From Thioalkalivibrio sp. (GTDB taxonomy: Bacteria; Pseudomonadota; Gammaproteobacteria; Ectothiorhodospirales; Ectothiorhodospiraceae): 14,019 nucleotides of DNA. Position 1 is the stretch's first letter. Each line of letters begins with the position of its first letter. Where the stretch lies: assembly GCA_003550945.1 (NCBI GenBank), contig PULL01000272.1, forward strand, positions 1 to 14,019, given 5' to 3'. The notes under the pieces were generated by a model that was not told the DNA's origin, ran no database searches, and saw nothing but the letters and a program-made list of their open reading frames with translations. Positions 6,321-13,566 of this stretch are shown here, piece after piece. The translations under genes and the position numbers were made by a program.

Positions 6321-6851
6321 CTACTTCTTCTTGGCTTCTTTACGAAGAATGCGCTCGCCCTTGTACTTCACGCCCTTGCCCTTGTAGGGCTCCGGCGGAC
6401 GGAAGCTGCGGATGTTCGCGGCGACCTGGCCAACCTGCTGACAGTCATGGCCCTTCACCACGATTTCGGTCTGGGTCGGGGTCTCGATGGTAATGCCTTC
6501 CGGGATCTGGAACGCGATCGGATGCGAGAACCCCAGCGACAGGTTCAGCACCTTGCCCTGTGCCTGTGCCCGGTAACCAACGCCCACGAGTTCCAGCCCG
6601 CGCTCGAAGCCCTGGCTCACGCCATGCACGTGGTTGCCCAGCACCGAACGGATGGTGCCCGCAAGCGCACTGTTGGCGGCCGTGGCCGAAGGCGACACCG
6701 TGGCGACATTGCCGTCGACGGCGACCTCAACGGCATCCGGACAGCGCATGCTGATCACGCCCTTGGGGCCCTTCACGGTGATTTCCTGCCCACTCACCTG
6801 CAGCGACACTCCTGCCGGCAGATCGAGCGGTCTTTTTGCTACCCGAGACAT
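6321..6851 (-). CDS. rplF: 50S ribosomal protein L6
   Basis: Large-subunit protein L6, 176 residues (E. coli 177). It sits near the factor-binding site, at the base of the stalk and next to the sarcin-ricin loop. It has two tandem alpha/beta domains, about 1-80 and 81-176. The C-terminal domain carries the signature PEPYKGKGVKYKGERILRKE near the end. The start MSRVAKRPLDLPAGV matches the family, so ATG 6851 is used although the frame is open further upstream. It is 10 nt after rpsH. Confidence 0.97.
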   Translation of the reverse strand: MSRVAKRPLDLPAGVSLQVSGQEITVKGPKGVISMRCPDAVEVAVDGNVATVSPSATAANSALAGTIRSVLGNHVHGVSQGFERGLELVGVGYRAQAQGKVLNLSLGFSHPIAFQIPEGITIETPTQTEIVVKGHDCQQVGQVAANIRSFRPPEPYKGKGVKYKGERILRKEAKKK

Positions 6852-6861
6852 GACAGTTTCC

Positions 6862-7254
6862 TCAGTAGATCTTGCAGAGCACTTCGCCGCCCTGCCCCAG
6901 GGCCCGCGCAGCACGGTCGGTCATCACGCCCTTCGGGGTCGAGATGATCGCCACGCCGAGACCCGCGTTGATTTTCGGAAGCTCGTCCTTGCCACGATAG
7001 ATCCGCAGGCCCGGACGGCTGATGCGCTCGATGTTCTCGATCACGCCGCGTCCCTGGAAGTATTTCAGCGTCACGCGCAGCTGCCGCGCCGCACCTTCTC
7101 CTTCCACCCCGACGTCGGCAATGTAGCCTTCGTCGGCGAAGACCTTCAGGATGGCTTCCTTGCTCCGGCTGTACGGGACCGCGACGGTCTTCTTGTTCGC
7201 CCGCTGGGCATTCCGCACCCGGGTCAGCAGGTCGGCAATCGGATCGGTCATCAT
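6862..7254 (-). CDS. rpsH: 30S ribosomal protein S8
   Basis: Small-subunit protein S8, 130 residues. It is a primary binder of 16S rRNA helix 21 and, in E. coli, the repressor of the spc operon. The N-terminus is TDPIADLLTRVRNAQRANK. The C-terminal domain has the conserved GLGVAIISTPKGVMTDRAAR and ends GGEVLCKIY. Two adjacent ATGs are possible, 7254 and 7251. AAGGAG ends 9 nt before 7254, so that one is preferred; the other gives 129 residues. The gap from rpsN is 13 nt. Confidence 0.96.
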   Translation of the reverse strand: MMTDPIADLLTRVRNAQRANKKTVAVPYSRSKEAILKVFADEGYIADVGVEGEGAARQLRVTLKYFQGRGVIENIERISRPGLRIYRGKDELPKINAGLGVAIISTPKGVMTDRAARALGQGGEVLCKIY

Positions 7255-7267
7255 GATTCTGTTCTCC

Positions 7268-7573
7268 TTACCAACTTGCCTTGCGCAGGCCAGGAATCTC
7301 GCCGCGCATCGCGTATTCGCGCAGCTTGTTCCGACCGAGGCCGAAACGGCGGTAGTAGCCCTTCGGACGGCCGGTGACGCCACAGCGGTTGCGCTTGCGC
7401 ACCGCGCTCGAATCCCGGGGCAGCTTCTGCAATGCCTGCATCGCCGCCATGCGCTCCTCGCCGGGAAGCGACTCGTCCAGAACCTTTGCCTTCAGCTCGG
7501 CCCTGCGCGCCGCGTACTTCTCCACCAGCCTGGCGCGCTTGAGCTCGCGGTTCATCATGGAAATCTTTGCCAT
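7268..7573 (-). CDS. rpsN: 30S ribosomal protein S14, zinc-free long form
   Basis: Small-subunit head protein S14, 101 residues, the long form found in gammaproteobacteria. It has a single cysteine (RNRCGVTGRP) instead of the paired CxxC motifs of the 61-residue zinc form, so it should not bind zinc. The C-terminal segment YYRRFGLGRNKLREYAMRGE is the family signature and packs on 16S rRNA of the head. It lies between rplE (17 nt upstream) and rpsH (13 nt downstream). Confidence 0.97.
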   Translation of the reverse strand: MAKISMMNRELKRARLVEKYAARRAELKAKVLDESLPGEERMAAMQALQKLPRDSSAVRKRNRCGVTGRPKGYYRRFGLGRNKLREYAMRGEIPGLRKASW

Positions 7574-7590
7574 TTCTCGGAAACCTCGGG

Positions 7591-8130
7591 TTACTGCCGG
7601 AACGGGAAGCGGAAGGCCTCGAGCAGGGCCTTCGCCTCCGCGTCGCTCTTCGCATTGGTGGTGATGGTGATGTCCATCCCGCGGATCTTGTCGATCCGGT
7701 CGTAGTCGATCTCGGGGAAAATGATCTGCTCCTTCACGCCCAGGCTGTAGTTGCCACGACCATCGAAGGCGCGGGGACTGAAGCCGCGGAAGTCACGGAT
7801 ACGCGGGATCGCGACGTTGATCAGACGGTCCAGGAACTCGTACATGCGGCCGCGCCGCAGGGTGACCTTGCAGCCGATCGGGTAGCCATCGCGGATCTTG
7901 AACGCCGCAATGGACTTCCGCGCCTTGGTCACCACCGGCTTCTGCCCGGCGATCGCGGTCATGTCCGAAAGGGCGTGGTCGATCACCTTCTTGTCGGCAA
8001 CCGCGTCACCCAGTCCCATGTTCAGCGTGACTTTGGTGATCCGGGGGACCTCCATCACGTTCTGGTACTGGAACTTCTCTTTCAGGGCCGGGACCACCGA
8101 CTCCAGGTACTGCGCTCTCAAACGTTCCAT
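7591..8130 (-). CDS. rplE: 50S ribosomal protein L5
   Basis: Large-subunit protein L5, 179 residues as in E. coli. It binds 5S rRNA and forms the B1b bridge with S13. Signatures are RITKVTLNMGLGDAVADKK near residues 38-56, GQKPVVTKARKSIAAFKIRDG, and the C-terminal GMDITITTNAKSDAEAKALL. The ATG at 8130 gives the standard N-terminus MERLRAQYLE; upstream in-frame sequence belongs to the rplX end. In E. coli the S8 repressor site lies around the start of this gene. I could not confirm such a fold here by eye. Confidence 0.97.
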   Translation of the reverse strand: MERLRAQYLESVVPALKEKFQYQNVMEVPRITKVTLNMGLGDAVADKKVIDHALSDMTAIAGQKPVVTKARKSIAAFKIRDGYPIGCKVTLRRGRMYEFLDRLINVAIPRIRDFRGFSPRAFDGRGNYSLGVKEQIIFPEIDYDRIDKIRGMDITITTNAKSDAEAKALLEAFRFPFRQ

Positions 8131-8146
8131 GGCTCTCTTTCCGCCC

Positions 8147-8464
8147 TTATGCGTCGACGACTTCGCCGTTCGAGCGGAACACCCGAACCTTGCGACCGTC
8201 TTCGAGGGTCTTGAAGGAAACCCGGTCACCCTTCGCGGAAGCCGGGTTGAACAACATCACATTGGACACGTGGATCGGCATTTCCTTTTCGATGATGCCG
8301 CCCGTCCGACCCATGTTCGGGTTCGGCTTCTGGTGCTTCTTCACCATATTGATGTTCTGGACGAGCACGCGACTGTCCCGGAAAACCCGGAGCACGGTGC
8401 CGCGACGGCCTTTGTCCTTGCCCGTGATGACCACCACATCATCACCCTTGCGAATCTTATTCAT
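8147..8464 (-). CDS. rplX: 50S ribosomal protein L24
   Basis: Large-subunit assembly-initiator protein L24, 105 residues (E. coli 104). It binds the 5' end of 23S rRNA and ends up near the exit-tunnel opening. A KOW motif is visible at about residues 5-32 (GDDVVVITGKDKGRRGTVLR). It is followed by VLVQNINMVKKHQKPNPNMG and the IEKEMPIHVSNVMLFNP segment. The ATG at 8464 has GAGG 5 nt upstream, and the gap from rplN is 7 nt. Confidence 0.98.
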   Translation of the reverse strand: MNKIRKGDDVVVITGKDKGRRGTVLRVFRDSRVLVQNINMVKKHQKPNPNMGRTGGIIEKEMPIHVSNVMLFNPASAKGDRVSFKTLEDGRKVRVFRSNGEVVDA

Positions 8465-8471
8465 GCCTGCC

Positions 8472-8840
8472 TCACAAGACTTCAGGTGCCAGCGAAATGA
8501 TCTTCATGAACTTCTCGCCGCGCAGTTCACGGGTCACGGGCCCGAAGATACGGGTACCGATCGGCTGCAGCTGGTTGTTCAGCAGCACCGCCGCGTTACG
8601 GTCGAAGCGGATCACCGATCCGTCCGGGCGGCGCACGCCGGAGGCGGTCCGGACCACGACCGCGTTGTAGACGTCGCCCTTCTTCACCTTGCCGCGCGGG
8701 ATCGCGTCCTTCACGCTCACCTTGATCACGTCGCCAATGCGTGCGTAGCGGCGGTGCGAACCGCCCAGCACCTTGATGCACTGCACTCGACGGGCGCCGC
8801 TGTTGTCGGCGGCCTCGAGAACGGTCTGCATTTGAATCAT
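8472..8840 (-). CDS. rplN: 50S ribosomal protein L14
   Basis: Large-subunit interface protein L14, 122 residues. It forms bridges B5 and B8 with 16S rRNA and is the binding site of silencing factor RsfS in other bacteria. The beta-barrel core has MIQMQTVLEAADNSGARRVQ at the start, the GDVIKVSVKDAIPRGKVKKG signature and RFDRNAAVLLNNQLQPIGTR. The ATG at 8840 gives the standard N-terminus, and GGAG lies about 9 nt upstream. It is conventionally the first gene of the spc operon, but I see no clear promoter in the 32-nt gap after rpsQ. Confidence 0.97.
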   Translation of the reverse strand: MIQMQTVLEAADNSGARRVQCIKVLGGSHRRYARIGDVIKVSVKDAIPRGKVKKGDVYNAVVVRTASGVRRPDGSVIRFDRNAAVLLNNQLQPIGTRIFGPVTRELRGEKFMKIISLAPEVL

Positions 8841-8872
8841 GACTTCACTCTCCAACCAATAGGCGCCGGGCG

Positions 8873-9136
8873 TCAGGCCGGGGCACGATCCAGCACTTCG
8901 ACGAGTGAGAAACGCTTCAGCCGCGAAAGCGGCCGGCATTCACGGATGCGCACCGTGTCGCCCATGCGCGATTCGTTGCCCTCGTCGTGCACGTACAGAC
9001 GGGTGCTGCGCCGGATGAACTTCCCGTACAGCGGGTGGCGCACGCGGCGCTCCACCAGCACAGTGCGGGTCTTGTCGGCTTTGTCGCTCACCACACGCCC
9101 GATGATCGAACGCTGGGTCTTCGCTTCGTCGTTCAT
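8873..9136 (-). CDS. rpsQ: 30S ribosomal protein S17
   Basis: Small-subunit protein S17, 87 residues (E. coli 84), an OB-fold primary binder of the 16S rRNA 5' domain. The signatures GRVVSDKADKTRTVLVERRV and HPLYGKFIRRSTRLYVHDE, and the RECRPLSRLKRFSLVEVL end, are all present. AGGAT lies about 6 nt before the ATG at 9136, 4 nt after rpmC. It is the last gene of the conventional S10 operon. Confidence 0.98.
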   Translation of the reverse strand: MNDEAKTQRSIIGRVVSDKADKTRTVLVERRVRHPLYGKFIRRSTRLYVHDEGNESRMGDTVRIRECRPLSRLKRFSLVEVLDRAPA

Positions 9137-9140
9137 GTTC

Positions 9141-9335
9141 TTATCCTGCCAACTTGCGTTCGTTGATGAGCGTCTTGATCTGGGCGATCTCGCGCCGGAC
9201 CTTTTTCACGCGATCCGGGCGCGCCAGCTGGCCCACGGCCTTCTGCATGCGCAGCGCAAACTGCTCCTGGTACAGCCCGTCCAGCTCTTCCGCGAGCTCG
9301 GACGCGTTCTTCTTCTGCAGCTCGGCGAACCTCAT
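9141..9335 (-). CDS. rpmC: 50S ribosomal protein L29
   Basis: Large-subunit protein L29, 64 residues (E. coli 63), two antiparallel helices at the tunnel exit, part of the docking site for trigger factor and SRP. The LYQEQFALRMQKAVGQL and RPDRVKKVRREIAQIKTLI helices are typical. The ATG at 9335 overlaps the rplP stop by one base (TGATG), which favours coupled reinitiation. A GTG lies directly before it at 9338. The AGGTG site, 5 to 6 nt from the ATG, fits the ATG better. Confidence 0.95.
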   Translation of the reverse strand: MRFAELQKKNASELAEELDGLYQEQFALRMQKAVGQLARPDRVKKVRREIAQIKTLINERKLAG

Positions 9336-9748
9336 CACATCACCTGTCTACGTGCGAACGTGGTCTTGATTGGAAGCTTGGCCGCGGCCAGGCGGAAGGC
9401 CTCGCGCGCGACGTCCTCGTTCACGCCTTCCATCTCGTAGAGCACGCGACCGGGCTGGATCTTGCACACCCAGTACTCGACGTTGCCCTTGCCCTTGCCC
9501 ATGCGCACTTCGAGCGGCTTCTTGGACACCGGCACATCGGGAAAGACGCGGATCCAGATCTTTCCACCGCGCTTGATGTGACGGACCATTGCGCGACGCG
9601 CGGCCTCGATCTGGCGCGCGGTGATGCGGCCGCGATCGACCGCCTGAAGTCCGTATTCACCGAAGCTCACCTTGGCGCCCGAGGTCGCGAGACCACGGTT
9701 CTTGCCCTTGAATTGCTTCCGGAACTTGGTTCTCTTTGGCTGCAGCAT
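9335..9748 (-). CDS. rplP: 50S ribosomal protein L16
   Basis: Large-subunit protein L16, 137 residues (E. coli 136), near the A-site and 5S rRNA. The N-terminus MLQPKRTKFRKQFKGKNRG, the ALRRxMxRxxKRGGKIWIRVFP-like region (about 50-70), and EVRMGKGKGNVEYWV are conserved. R82 in that last motif corresponds to E. coli R81, the arginine hydroxylated by YcfD/RoxA, so it could be modified if the enzyme is present. AGGAA lies 6 nt before the ATG at 9748; the gap from rpsC is 23 nt. Confidence 0.98.
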   Translation of the reverse strand: MLQPKRTKFRKQFKGKNRGLATSGAKVSFGEYGLQAVDRGRITARQIEAARRAMVRHIKRGGKIWIRVFPDVPVSKKPLEVRMGKGKGNVEYWVCKIQPGRVLYEMEGVNEDVAREAFRLAAAKLPIKTTFARRQVM

Positions 9749-9771
9749 GACTGATTCCTGTTTGCGCGGGC

Positions 9772-10452
9772 CTAGTTGGCAGCGGCCGGCTTGGCCTCGG
9801 ACGAGGAACCATCCAGACCGAACACTTCACCCTTGAAGATCCACACCTTGATGCCGATCACGCCGTAGGTCGTCTTCGCCTCGGCAAACCCGTAGTCGAT
9901 GTCGGCGCGCAGGGTGTGCAGCGGCACACGGCCCTCCCGGTACCACTCGGAACGTGCAATCTCGGCCCCGTTCAGGCGTCCGGCCACGTGGACTTTCACG
10001 CCCTGGGCGCCCAGGCGAAGGGCGTTGCCCACCGCCCGCTTCATTGCGCGCCGGAACATGATCCGGCGCTCCAGCTGCTGGGCGATCCCTTCGGCCACCA
10101 GCTGCGCATCGACCTCCGGCTTGCGGATTTCCTCGATGTTGATCTTGACGTTGTTGACCTCCAGGCCGGCACGCGCAGCGACTTCGCGGCGCAGGGCCTC
10201 GATGTCCTCGCCCTTCTTGCCGATCACGATGCCCGGACGGGCGGTGTGGATCGTCACATGGGCGGCGCGCGACGGGCGCTCGATCTGGATACGGCTCACC
10301 GACGCGTGCGCCAGACGCTTGCGCAGGAAGTTGCGCAGCTCCAGGTCGCTGTTCAGCGTCTTGCCGAACGCGTTGCCGTCCTCGTACCAGACGGCGGACC
10401 AGGGGCGCGAAATGCCGAGGCGAATACCGGTTGGATGTACCTTCTGACCCAT
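9772..10452 (-). CDS. rpsC: 30S ribosomal protein S3
   Basis: Small-subunit protein S3, 226 residues (E. coli 233), on the head next to S10 and S14. With S4 and S5 it lines the mRNA entry channel and unwinds mRNA. The N-terminus is MGQKVHPTGIRLGI. A KH type-2 domain spans about 40-107 with its GKKG loop at 78-81 (GIVIGKKGEDIEALRREV). The C-terminal domain has the RTYGVIGIKVWIFKGE-type end (here TTYGVIGIKVWIFKGEV), followed by an Ala/Pro-rich tail. GAGG lies 5 nt before the ATG, and rplV ends 2 nt upstream. Confidence 0.98.
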   Translation of the reverse strand: MGQKVHPTGIRLGISRPWSAVWYEDGNAFGKTLNSDLELRNFLRKRLAHASVSRIQIERPSRAAHVTIHTARPGIVIGKKGEDIEALRREVAARAGLEVNNVKINIEEIRKPEVDAQLVAEGIAQQLERRIMFRRAMKRAVGNALRLGAQGVKVHVAGRLNGAEIARSEWYREGRVPLHTLRADIDYGFAEAKTTYGVIGIKVWIFKGEVFGLDGSSSEAKPAAAN

Positions 10453-10454
10453 AA

Positions 10455-10805
10455 CTACCTCGCTCCCGTTTCGCTGACGCCAATCAGGATGTGACTGGTC
10501 CGCTTCATGATGCGGTTCCCGCGGCCCTTCGCCCGAGCATGCATGCGCTTCAGGACCGGACCTTCGTCCACCTGAATGCGGCTGACACGCAGCTCGTCGA
10601 CATCGGCCCCGTCGTTGTTCTCCGCGTTGGCGATCGCGGATTCCAGGACCTTCCTGATCATCGACGCGGCCTTCTTCGGGCTGAAGGTCAGCTCGTTCAG
10701 GGCCTGCTCCACCGGCTTGCCGCGGACCTGGTCCGCCACCAGGCGGGCCTTCTGCGGCGAGATCCGCGCGTACCGCAGCTTCGCGATCGTTTCTTGCGTA
10801 TTCAT
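10455..10805 (-). CDS. rplV: 50S ribosomal protein L22
   Basis: Large-subunit protein L22, 116 residues (E. coli 110). Its beta-hairpin (about 78-100, ending KRMHARAKGRGNRIMKRTSH) reaches into the exit tunnel near the macrolide site. The N-terminal region ARISPQKARLVADQVRGK is the family signature. The ATG at 10805 is chosen because AAGGA lies 6 nt upstream; the adjoining GTG at 10808 would have only 3 nt of spacing. It follows rpsS by 9 nt. Confidence 0.96.
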   Translation of the reverse strand: MNTQETIAKLRYARISPQKARLVADQVRGKPVEQALNELTFSPKKAASMIRKVLESAIANAENNDGADVDELRVSRIQVDEGPVLKRMHARAKGRGNRIMKRTSHILIGVSETGAR

Positions 10806-10814
10806 CACAGTTCC

Positions 10815-11087
10815 TTAGCGCGACTTCTTGTTGGCCACGTGGCCCTTGAAAGTCCGGGTCGCGGCGAATTCGCCGAGCTTGTGCCCGACCATGTTCTCCG
10901 TAACCAGCACCGGCACGTGTTGCCGACCGTTATGGACCGCCATTGTCAGACCGACCATCTGCGGGATGATCATCGACCGGCGCGACCAGGTCTTGATCGG
11001 GCGACGGTCGTTCTTTTCCACCGCGACGTCGACCTTCTTCAGCAGGTGATGGTCGACGAACGGACCCTTCCTAAGTGAACGTGGCAT
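10815..11087 (-). CDS. rpsS: 30S ribosomal protein S19
   Basis: Small-subunit head protein S19, 90 residues (E. coli 92), which pairs with S13 close to the A-site tRNA and bridge B1a. Signatures are MPRSLRKGPFVDHHLLKKV at the start, TWSRRSMIIPQMVGLTMAVH in the middle and GHKLGEFAATRTFKGH near the end. It lies 12 nt after rplB. There is no sign of truncation. Confidence 0.98.
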   Translation of the reverse strand: MPRSLRKGPFVDHHLLKKVDVAVEKNDRRPIKTWSRRSMIIPQMVGLTMAVHNGRQHVPVLVTENMVGHKLGEFAATRTFKGHVANKKSR

Positions 11088-11099
11088 GCTCGAACTCCG

Positions 11100-11921
11100 T
11101 TACTTCTTCCGCCGACGCACGATCATGCCGTCGGTACGCTTGTTGTTGCGGGTCTTGTAACCCTTGGTCGGCACGCCCCACGGGGTCACCGGCTGGCGGC
11201 CGAAGTTGCGGCCTTCGCCACCACCGTGCGGGTGGTCGACCGGGTTCATCGCGGTGCCACGCACGGTCGGACGCACGCCGATCCAGCGCTTCGCTCCCGC
11301 CTTGCCGAACTTGCGCAGGCTGTGCTCCTGGTTGCCCACCTCGCCGATCACCGCCCGACACTCGGAAGGCACACGGCGCATTTCGCCGGAGCGCAGGCGC
11401 AGGGTCGCGTGCCGGCCCTCGCGGGCCACCACCTGCACCGAGGTGCCGGCCGAACGCGCCAGCTGCGCGCCCTTGCCCGGCTTCATCTCGACGCAGTGCA
11501 CGACCGTTCCGACCGGAATCGAGCGGAGTTCCATCGCGTTGCCGACACGGACCGGCGCCTGGCTGCCGCTCAGCACCGGGTCACCGGCCTTCAGGCCCTT
11601 GGGCGCGACGATGTAACGGCGCTCGCCATCCGCATACTTCAGCAGGGCCAGGTGCGCGCTGCGGTTCGGATCGTATTCCAGCCGCTCGACCACCGCGGGG
11701 ACGTTGTCCTTGTTCCGCTTGAAATCGACCAGGCGGTAGTGCTGCTTGTGGCCGCCGCCGATGTGACGCACCGTGATGCGCCCGCGGTTGTTGCGCCCTC
11801 CGGTCCTTGCCTTCTTTTCGAGCAGCGGCCCGTGGGGAGCCCCCGAATGCAGCTCGGGAGACCGGATCTTGACCGCGTGACGGCGACCCGCCGAAGTGGG
11901 GTTGGTCTTGATGATTGCCAT
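11100..11921 (-). CDS. rplB: 50S ribosomal protein L2
   Basis: Large-subunit protein L2, 273 residues as in E. coli. It is one of the most conserved ribosomal proteins, needed for subunit joining and peptidyl-transferase activity. It has an N-terminal OB-like domain and a C-terminal SH3-like domain, then the conserved MNPVDHPHGGGEGRNFG loop (225-241). H230 corresponds to E. coli H229, which lies near the peptidyl-transferase centre. The C-terminus ends DGMIVRRRKK. The start is 3 nt after rplW. Confidence 0.98.
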   Translation of the reverse strand: MAIIKTNPTSAGRRHAVKIRSPELHSGAPHGPLLEKKARTGGRNNRGRITVRHIGGGHKQHYRLVDFKRNKDNVPAVVERLEYDPNRSAHLALLKYADGERRYIVAPKGLKAGDPVLSGSQAPVRVGNAMELRSIPVGTVVHCVEMKPGKGAQLARSAGTSVQVVAREGRHATLRLRSGEMRRVPSECRAVIGEVGNQEHSLRKFGKAGAKRWIGVRPTVRGTAMNPVDHPHGGGEGRNFGRQPVTPWGVPTKGYKTRNNKRTDGMIVRRRKK

Positions 11922-11924
11922 GAC

Positions 11925-12221
11925 TTACACCTGGTCTCCTTCGCCCAACTCGATCTTCTCCCCTTCCGCCAGGGAGACGTAGGCTTTCTTCCAGTGGTTG
12001 CGTCGGCCAACACGGCCGCCGAAGCGCTTGACCTTGCCGTCCTGGACCAAGGTGCGAACGGAGTCGACCTTCACTTCGAAGACCTTCTCCACCGCCTGCT
12101 TGATCTCGGCCTTGGTGGCGTCACGGCGCACCTTGAACACGTGCGTCCCGACTTCTCCGGCCGCGGTGGACTTTTCGGATACCACCGGACCCAGAATCAC
12201 CTGCAGTAGACGATGGTTCAT
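11925..12221 (-). CDS. rplW: 50S ribosomal protein L23
   Basis: Large-subunit protein L23, 98 residues (E. coli 100), the main docking site for trigger factor and SRP at the tunnel exit. VILGPVVSEKSTAA at the start, VFKVRRDATKAEIKQAVEKV, and the exposed loop KVKRFGGRVGRRNHWKKAYV support the call. ATG at 12221 overlaps the rplD stop in an ATGA arrangement (4-nt overlap), with GGAGGAG upstream inside rplD. The frame is open further upstream, but that part is antisense-free shadow of rplD and has no L23 similarity. Confidence 0.97.
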   Translation of the reverse strand: MNHRLLQVILGPVVSEKSTAAGEVGTHVFKVRRDATKAEIKQAVEKVFEVKVDSVRTLVQDGKVKRFGGRVGRRNHWKKAYVSLAEGEKIELGEGDQV

Positions 12222-12823
12222 GCCAGCCACTCCTCCACGTGCTTCACCGCGCCCGTGGTCATCACCACGGTCTCGGCGCCCACCAGCACGACGGGGTTGA
12301 TCTCCGCGGCGGTGACGATGTTGATGTGCGGGATGTTGCGCAACGCCTGCCAGGTGTTGCGGTCCTGTTCGGTCGTGACGATCAGGCCCGACTCCAGACC
12401 CAGCCCCGCCAGCGCCGCAACGGCATCGCGCGTCCGGCCGGACTCCACCGAGAAGCTCTCGACGATTTTCAGCCGGTCCTGGCGCAGCAGTTCGGAGAGG
12501 ATCGACGCCATCGCGGCCCGATACATCTTGCGGTTCATTTTCTGGCTGAAATCCCGGGTACTGGCAGCGAACACCTTGCCGCCCCCGCGCCAGAGCGGAC
12601 TGCGGATCGAGCCGGCACGAGCACGGCCAGTGCCCTTCTGGCGGAACGGCTTGATGCCGCCGCCGCTGACATCGGAACGACCCTTCTGCGCCCGCGTGCC
12701 CGCCCGCGCGCCGGCCAGATGGGCGACCACGCTCTGGTGCACCAGCGATTCGTTGAAATCGCGCTCGAAGCACGCGGACGACAGTTCGACCGCCGCCGCG
12801 GTATCAGTGGTATTCACTTGCAT
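12218..12823 (-). CDS. rplD: 50S ribosomal protein L4
   Basis: Large-subunit protein L4, 201 residues as in E. coli. Its long loop (about 43-97, including KGRSDVSGGGIKPFRQKGTG and SPLWRGGGKVF) narrows the exit tunnel next to L22. In E. coli L4 also represses the S10 operon by binding its leader. The start MQVNTTDTAAA is more divergent than the core, as is usual. It begins 6 nt after rplC. A possible L4-type target in this genome is the hairpin pair just upstream of rplC, but that is inference only. Confidence 0.98.
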   Translation of the reverse strand: MQVNTTDTAAAVELSSACFERDFNESLVHQSVVAHLAGARAGTRAQKGRSDVSGGGIKPFRQKGTGRARAGSIRSPLWRGGGKVFAASTRDFSQKMNRKMYRAAMASILSELLRQDRLKIVESFSVESGRTRDAVAALAGLGLESGLIVTTEQDRNTWQALRNIPHINIVTAAEINPVVLVGAETVVMTTGAVKHVEEWLA

Positions 12824-12829
12824 CGCTTC

Positions 12830-13474
12830 TTATCCCTTGGCCTTCACGGCGGGCCGGACGATCACGTCGGCGCTGGGCGCCCCGGGTACCGCTCCGTGAA
12901 TCAGCAGCAGCCCGCGGTCGTTATCCACACGCACCACCTTCAGGTTCTGTACGGTGGTGCGAACGGCACCCATCTGTCCCGCCATCTTCTTGTTCTTGAA
13001 TACACGCCCCGGGGTCTGGTTCTGCCCGATGGAACCCGGCGCCCGATGCGAACGCGAGTTGCCGTGGGTGGCGTCCTGCATACTGAAGTTGTGGCGCTTC
13101 ACCACACCCTGGAAGCCCTTGCCCTTGCTGCGCGCGGTCACGTCGACGGCCTGGCCTTCGCTGAACAGGCTCACACCGATCTCGTCGCCCTCGGACATGC
13201 CGTCGAGTTGCGCGCTCTCGACGCGGAACTCCCAGAGGCCCGTACCGGGCTGCACCGACGCCTTCGCGTAGTGCCCGGCTTCCGGCTTCGACACGCGCGA
13301 CGGCTTGCGCACGCCGGCAGTCACCTGAACGGCGTCGTAGCCGTCGCGCTCCGCGCGCTTCAACTGCACCACGCGATTGTGGCCGACCTGCACCACCGTG
13401 ACCGGCAGCGAGGCGCCGTCCTCGGTGAAGACGCGCGTCATACCGAGCTTGCGACCGATGAGTCCAAGAGACAT
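12830..13474 (-). CDS. rplC: 50S ribosomal protein L3
   Basis: Large-subunit assembly protein L3, 214 residues (E. coli 209). Its extended loop reaches the peptidyl-transferase centre. It has the N-terminus LIGRKLGMTRVFTEDGASLP, the KGKGFQGVVKRHNF region (117-130) and HGNSRSHRAPGSIGQNQTPG (137-156). Q153 corresponds to E. coli Q150, which PrmB methylates. The ATG at 13474 is supported by AGGAAGAGG ending 6 nt upstream. The 113-nt gap from rpsJ, by far the largest within the cluster, holds a candidate promoter and two hairpins. Confidence 0.98.
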   Translation of the reverse strand: MSLGLIGRKLGMTRVFTEDGASLPVTVVQVGHNRVVQLKRAERDGYDAVQVTAGVRKPSRVSKPEAGHYAKASVQPGTGLWEFRVESAQLDGMSEGDEIGVSLFSEGQAVDVTARSKGKGFQGVVKRHNFSMQDATHGNSRSHRAPGSIGQNQTPGRVFKNKKMAGQMGAVRTTVQNLKVVRVDNDRGLLLIHGAVPGAPSADVIVRPAVKAKG

Positions 13475-13498
13475 GGGTAACCTCTTCCTGATTCCTGT

Positions 13499-13513
13499 GC
13501 GCCTCGAAGGCGC
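13499..13513 (-). promoter_or_regulatory. Second leader hairpin, upstream of the rplC ribosome binding site
   Basis: On the minus strand GCGCCT-TCG-AGGCGC forms a 6-bp stem with a UUCG-like tight loop. It ends 9 nt before the AGGAAGAGG ribosome binding site of rplC (13489-13481). It follows the larger hairpin at 13521-13556 by 7 nt, so the two are in tandem. Confidence 0.55.
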
Positions 13514-13520
13514 CCTAACG

Positions 13521-13556
13521 CCGTGGCCCGGCGGCTCGAAACCCGCCGGGCCACGG
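13521..13556 (-). promoter_or_regulatory. Strong 14-bp hairpin between rpsJ and rplC
   Basis: A perfect 14-bp stem (13521-13534 with 13543-13556; CCGTGGCCCGGCGG and its complement) closes an 8-base loop. After the stem the minus strand reads CGTTAGGG, not a U-tract, so it does not look like a simple terminator. Transcription from the promoter at 13567-13595 would start only a few bases before it. It could be an attenuator, a protein-binding leader element, an RNase processing site or a stability barrier. Confidence 0.65.
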
Positions 13557-13566
13557 AAAGCCACGC

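Noticed and set aside
6851..6914. N-terminal extension of L6 (and similar upstream-open frames for rplC, rplN, rplE and rpsH)
   Set aside because: The extensions run into the preceding gene, lack a ribosome binding site and go beyond the conserved N-terminus. The internal starts match family length and have binding sites.
8100..8160. S8 repressor site at the rplX-rplE junction
   Set aside because: Expected by analogy with E. coli, but I could not see the conserved helix with its internal loop by eye, so it is not claimed.
8841..8872. Possible spc promoter in the rpsQ-rplN gap
   Set aside because: The E. coli spc promoter lies here, but I could not find a -35/-10 pair with acceptable spacing; the gap is only 32 nt and holds mainly the rplN binding site.
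8190..9440. Plus-strand open frame of 416 codons
   Set aside because: Antisense to rplX, rplN, rpsQ, rpmC and rplP, crossing several gene boundaries with no start signal or family resemblance.
12239..13480. Plus-strand open frame of 413 codons
   Set aside because: Antisense to rplD and rplC; the composition is that of a shadow frame.
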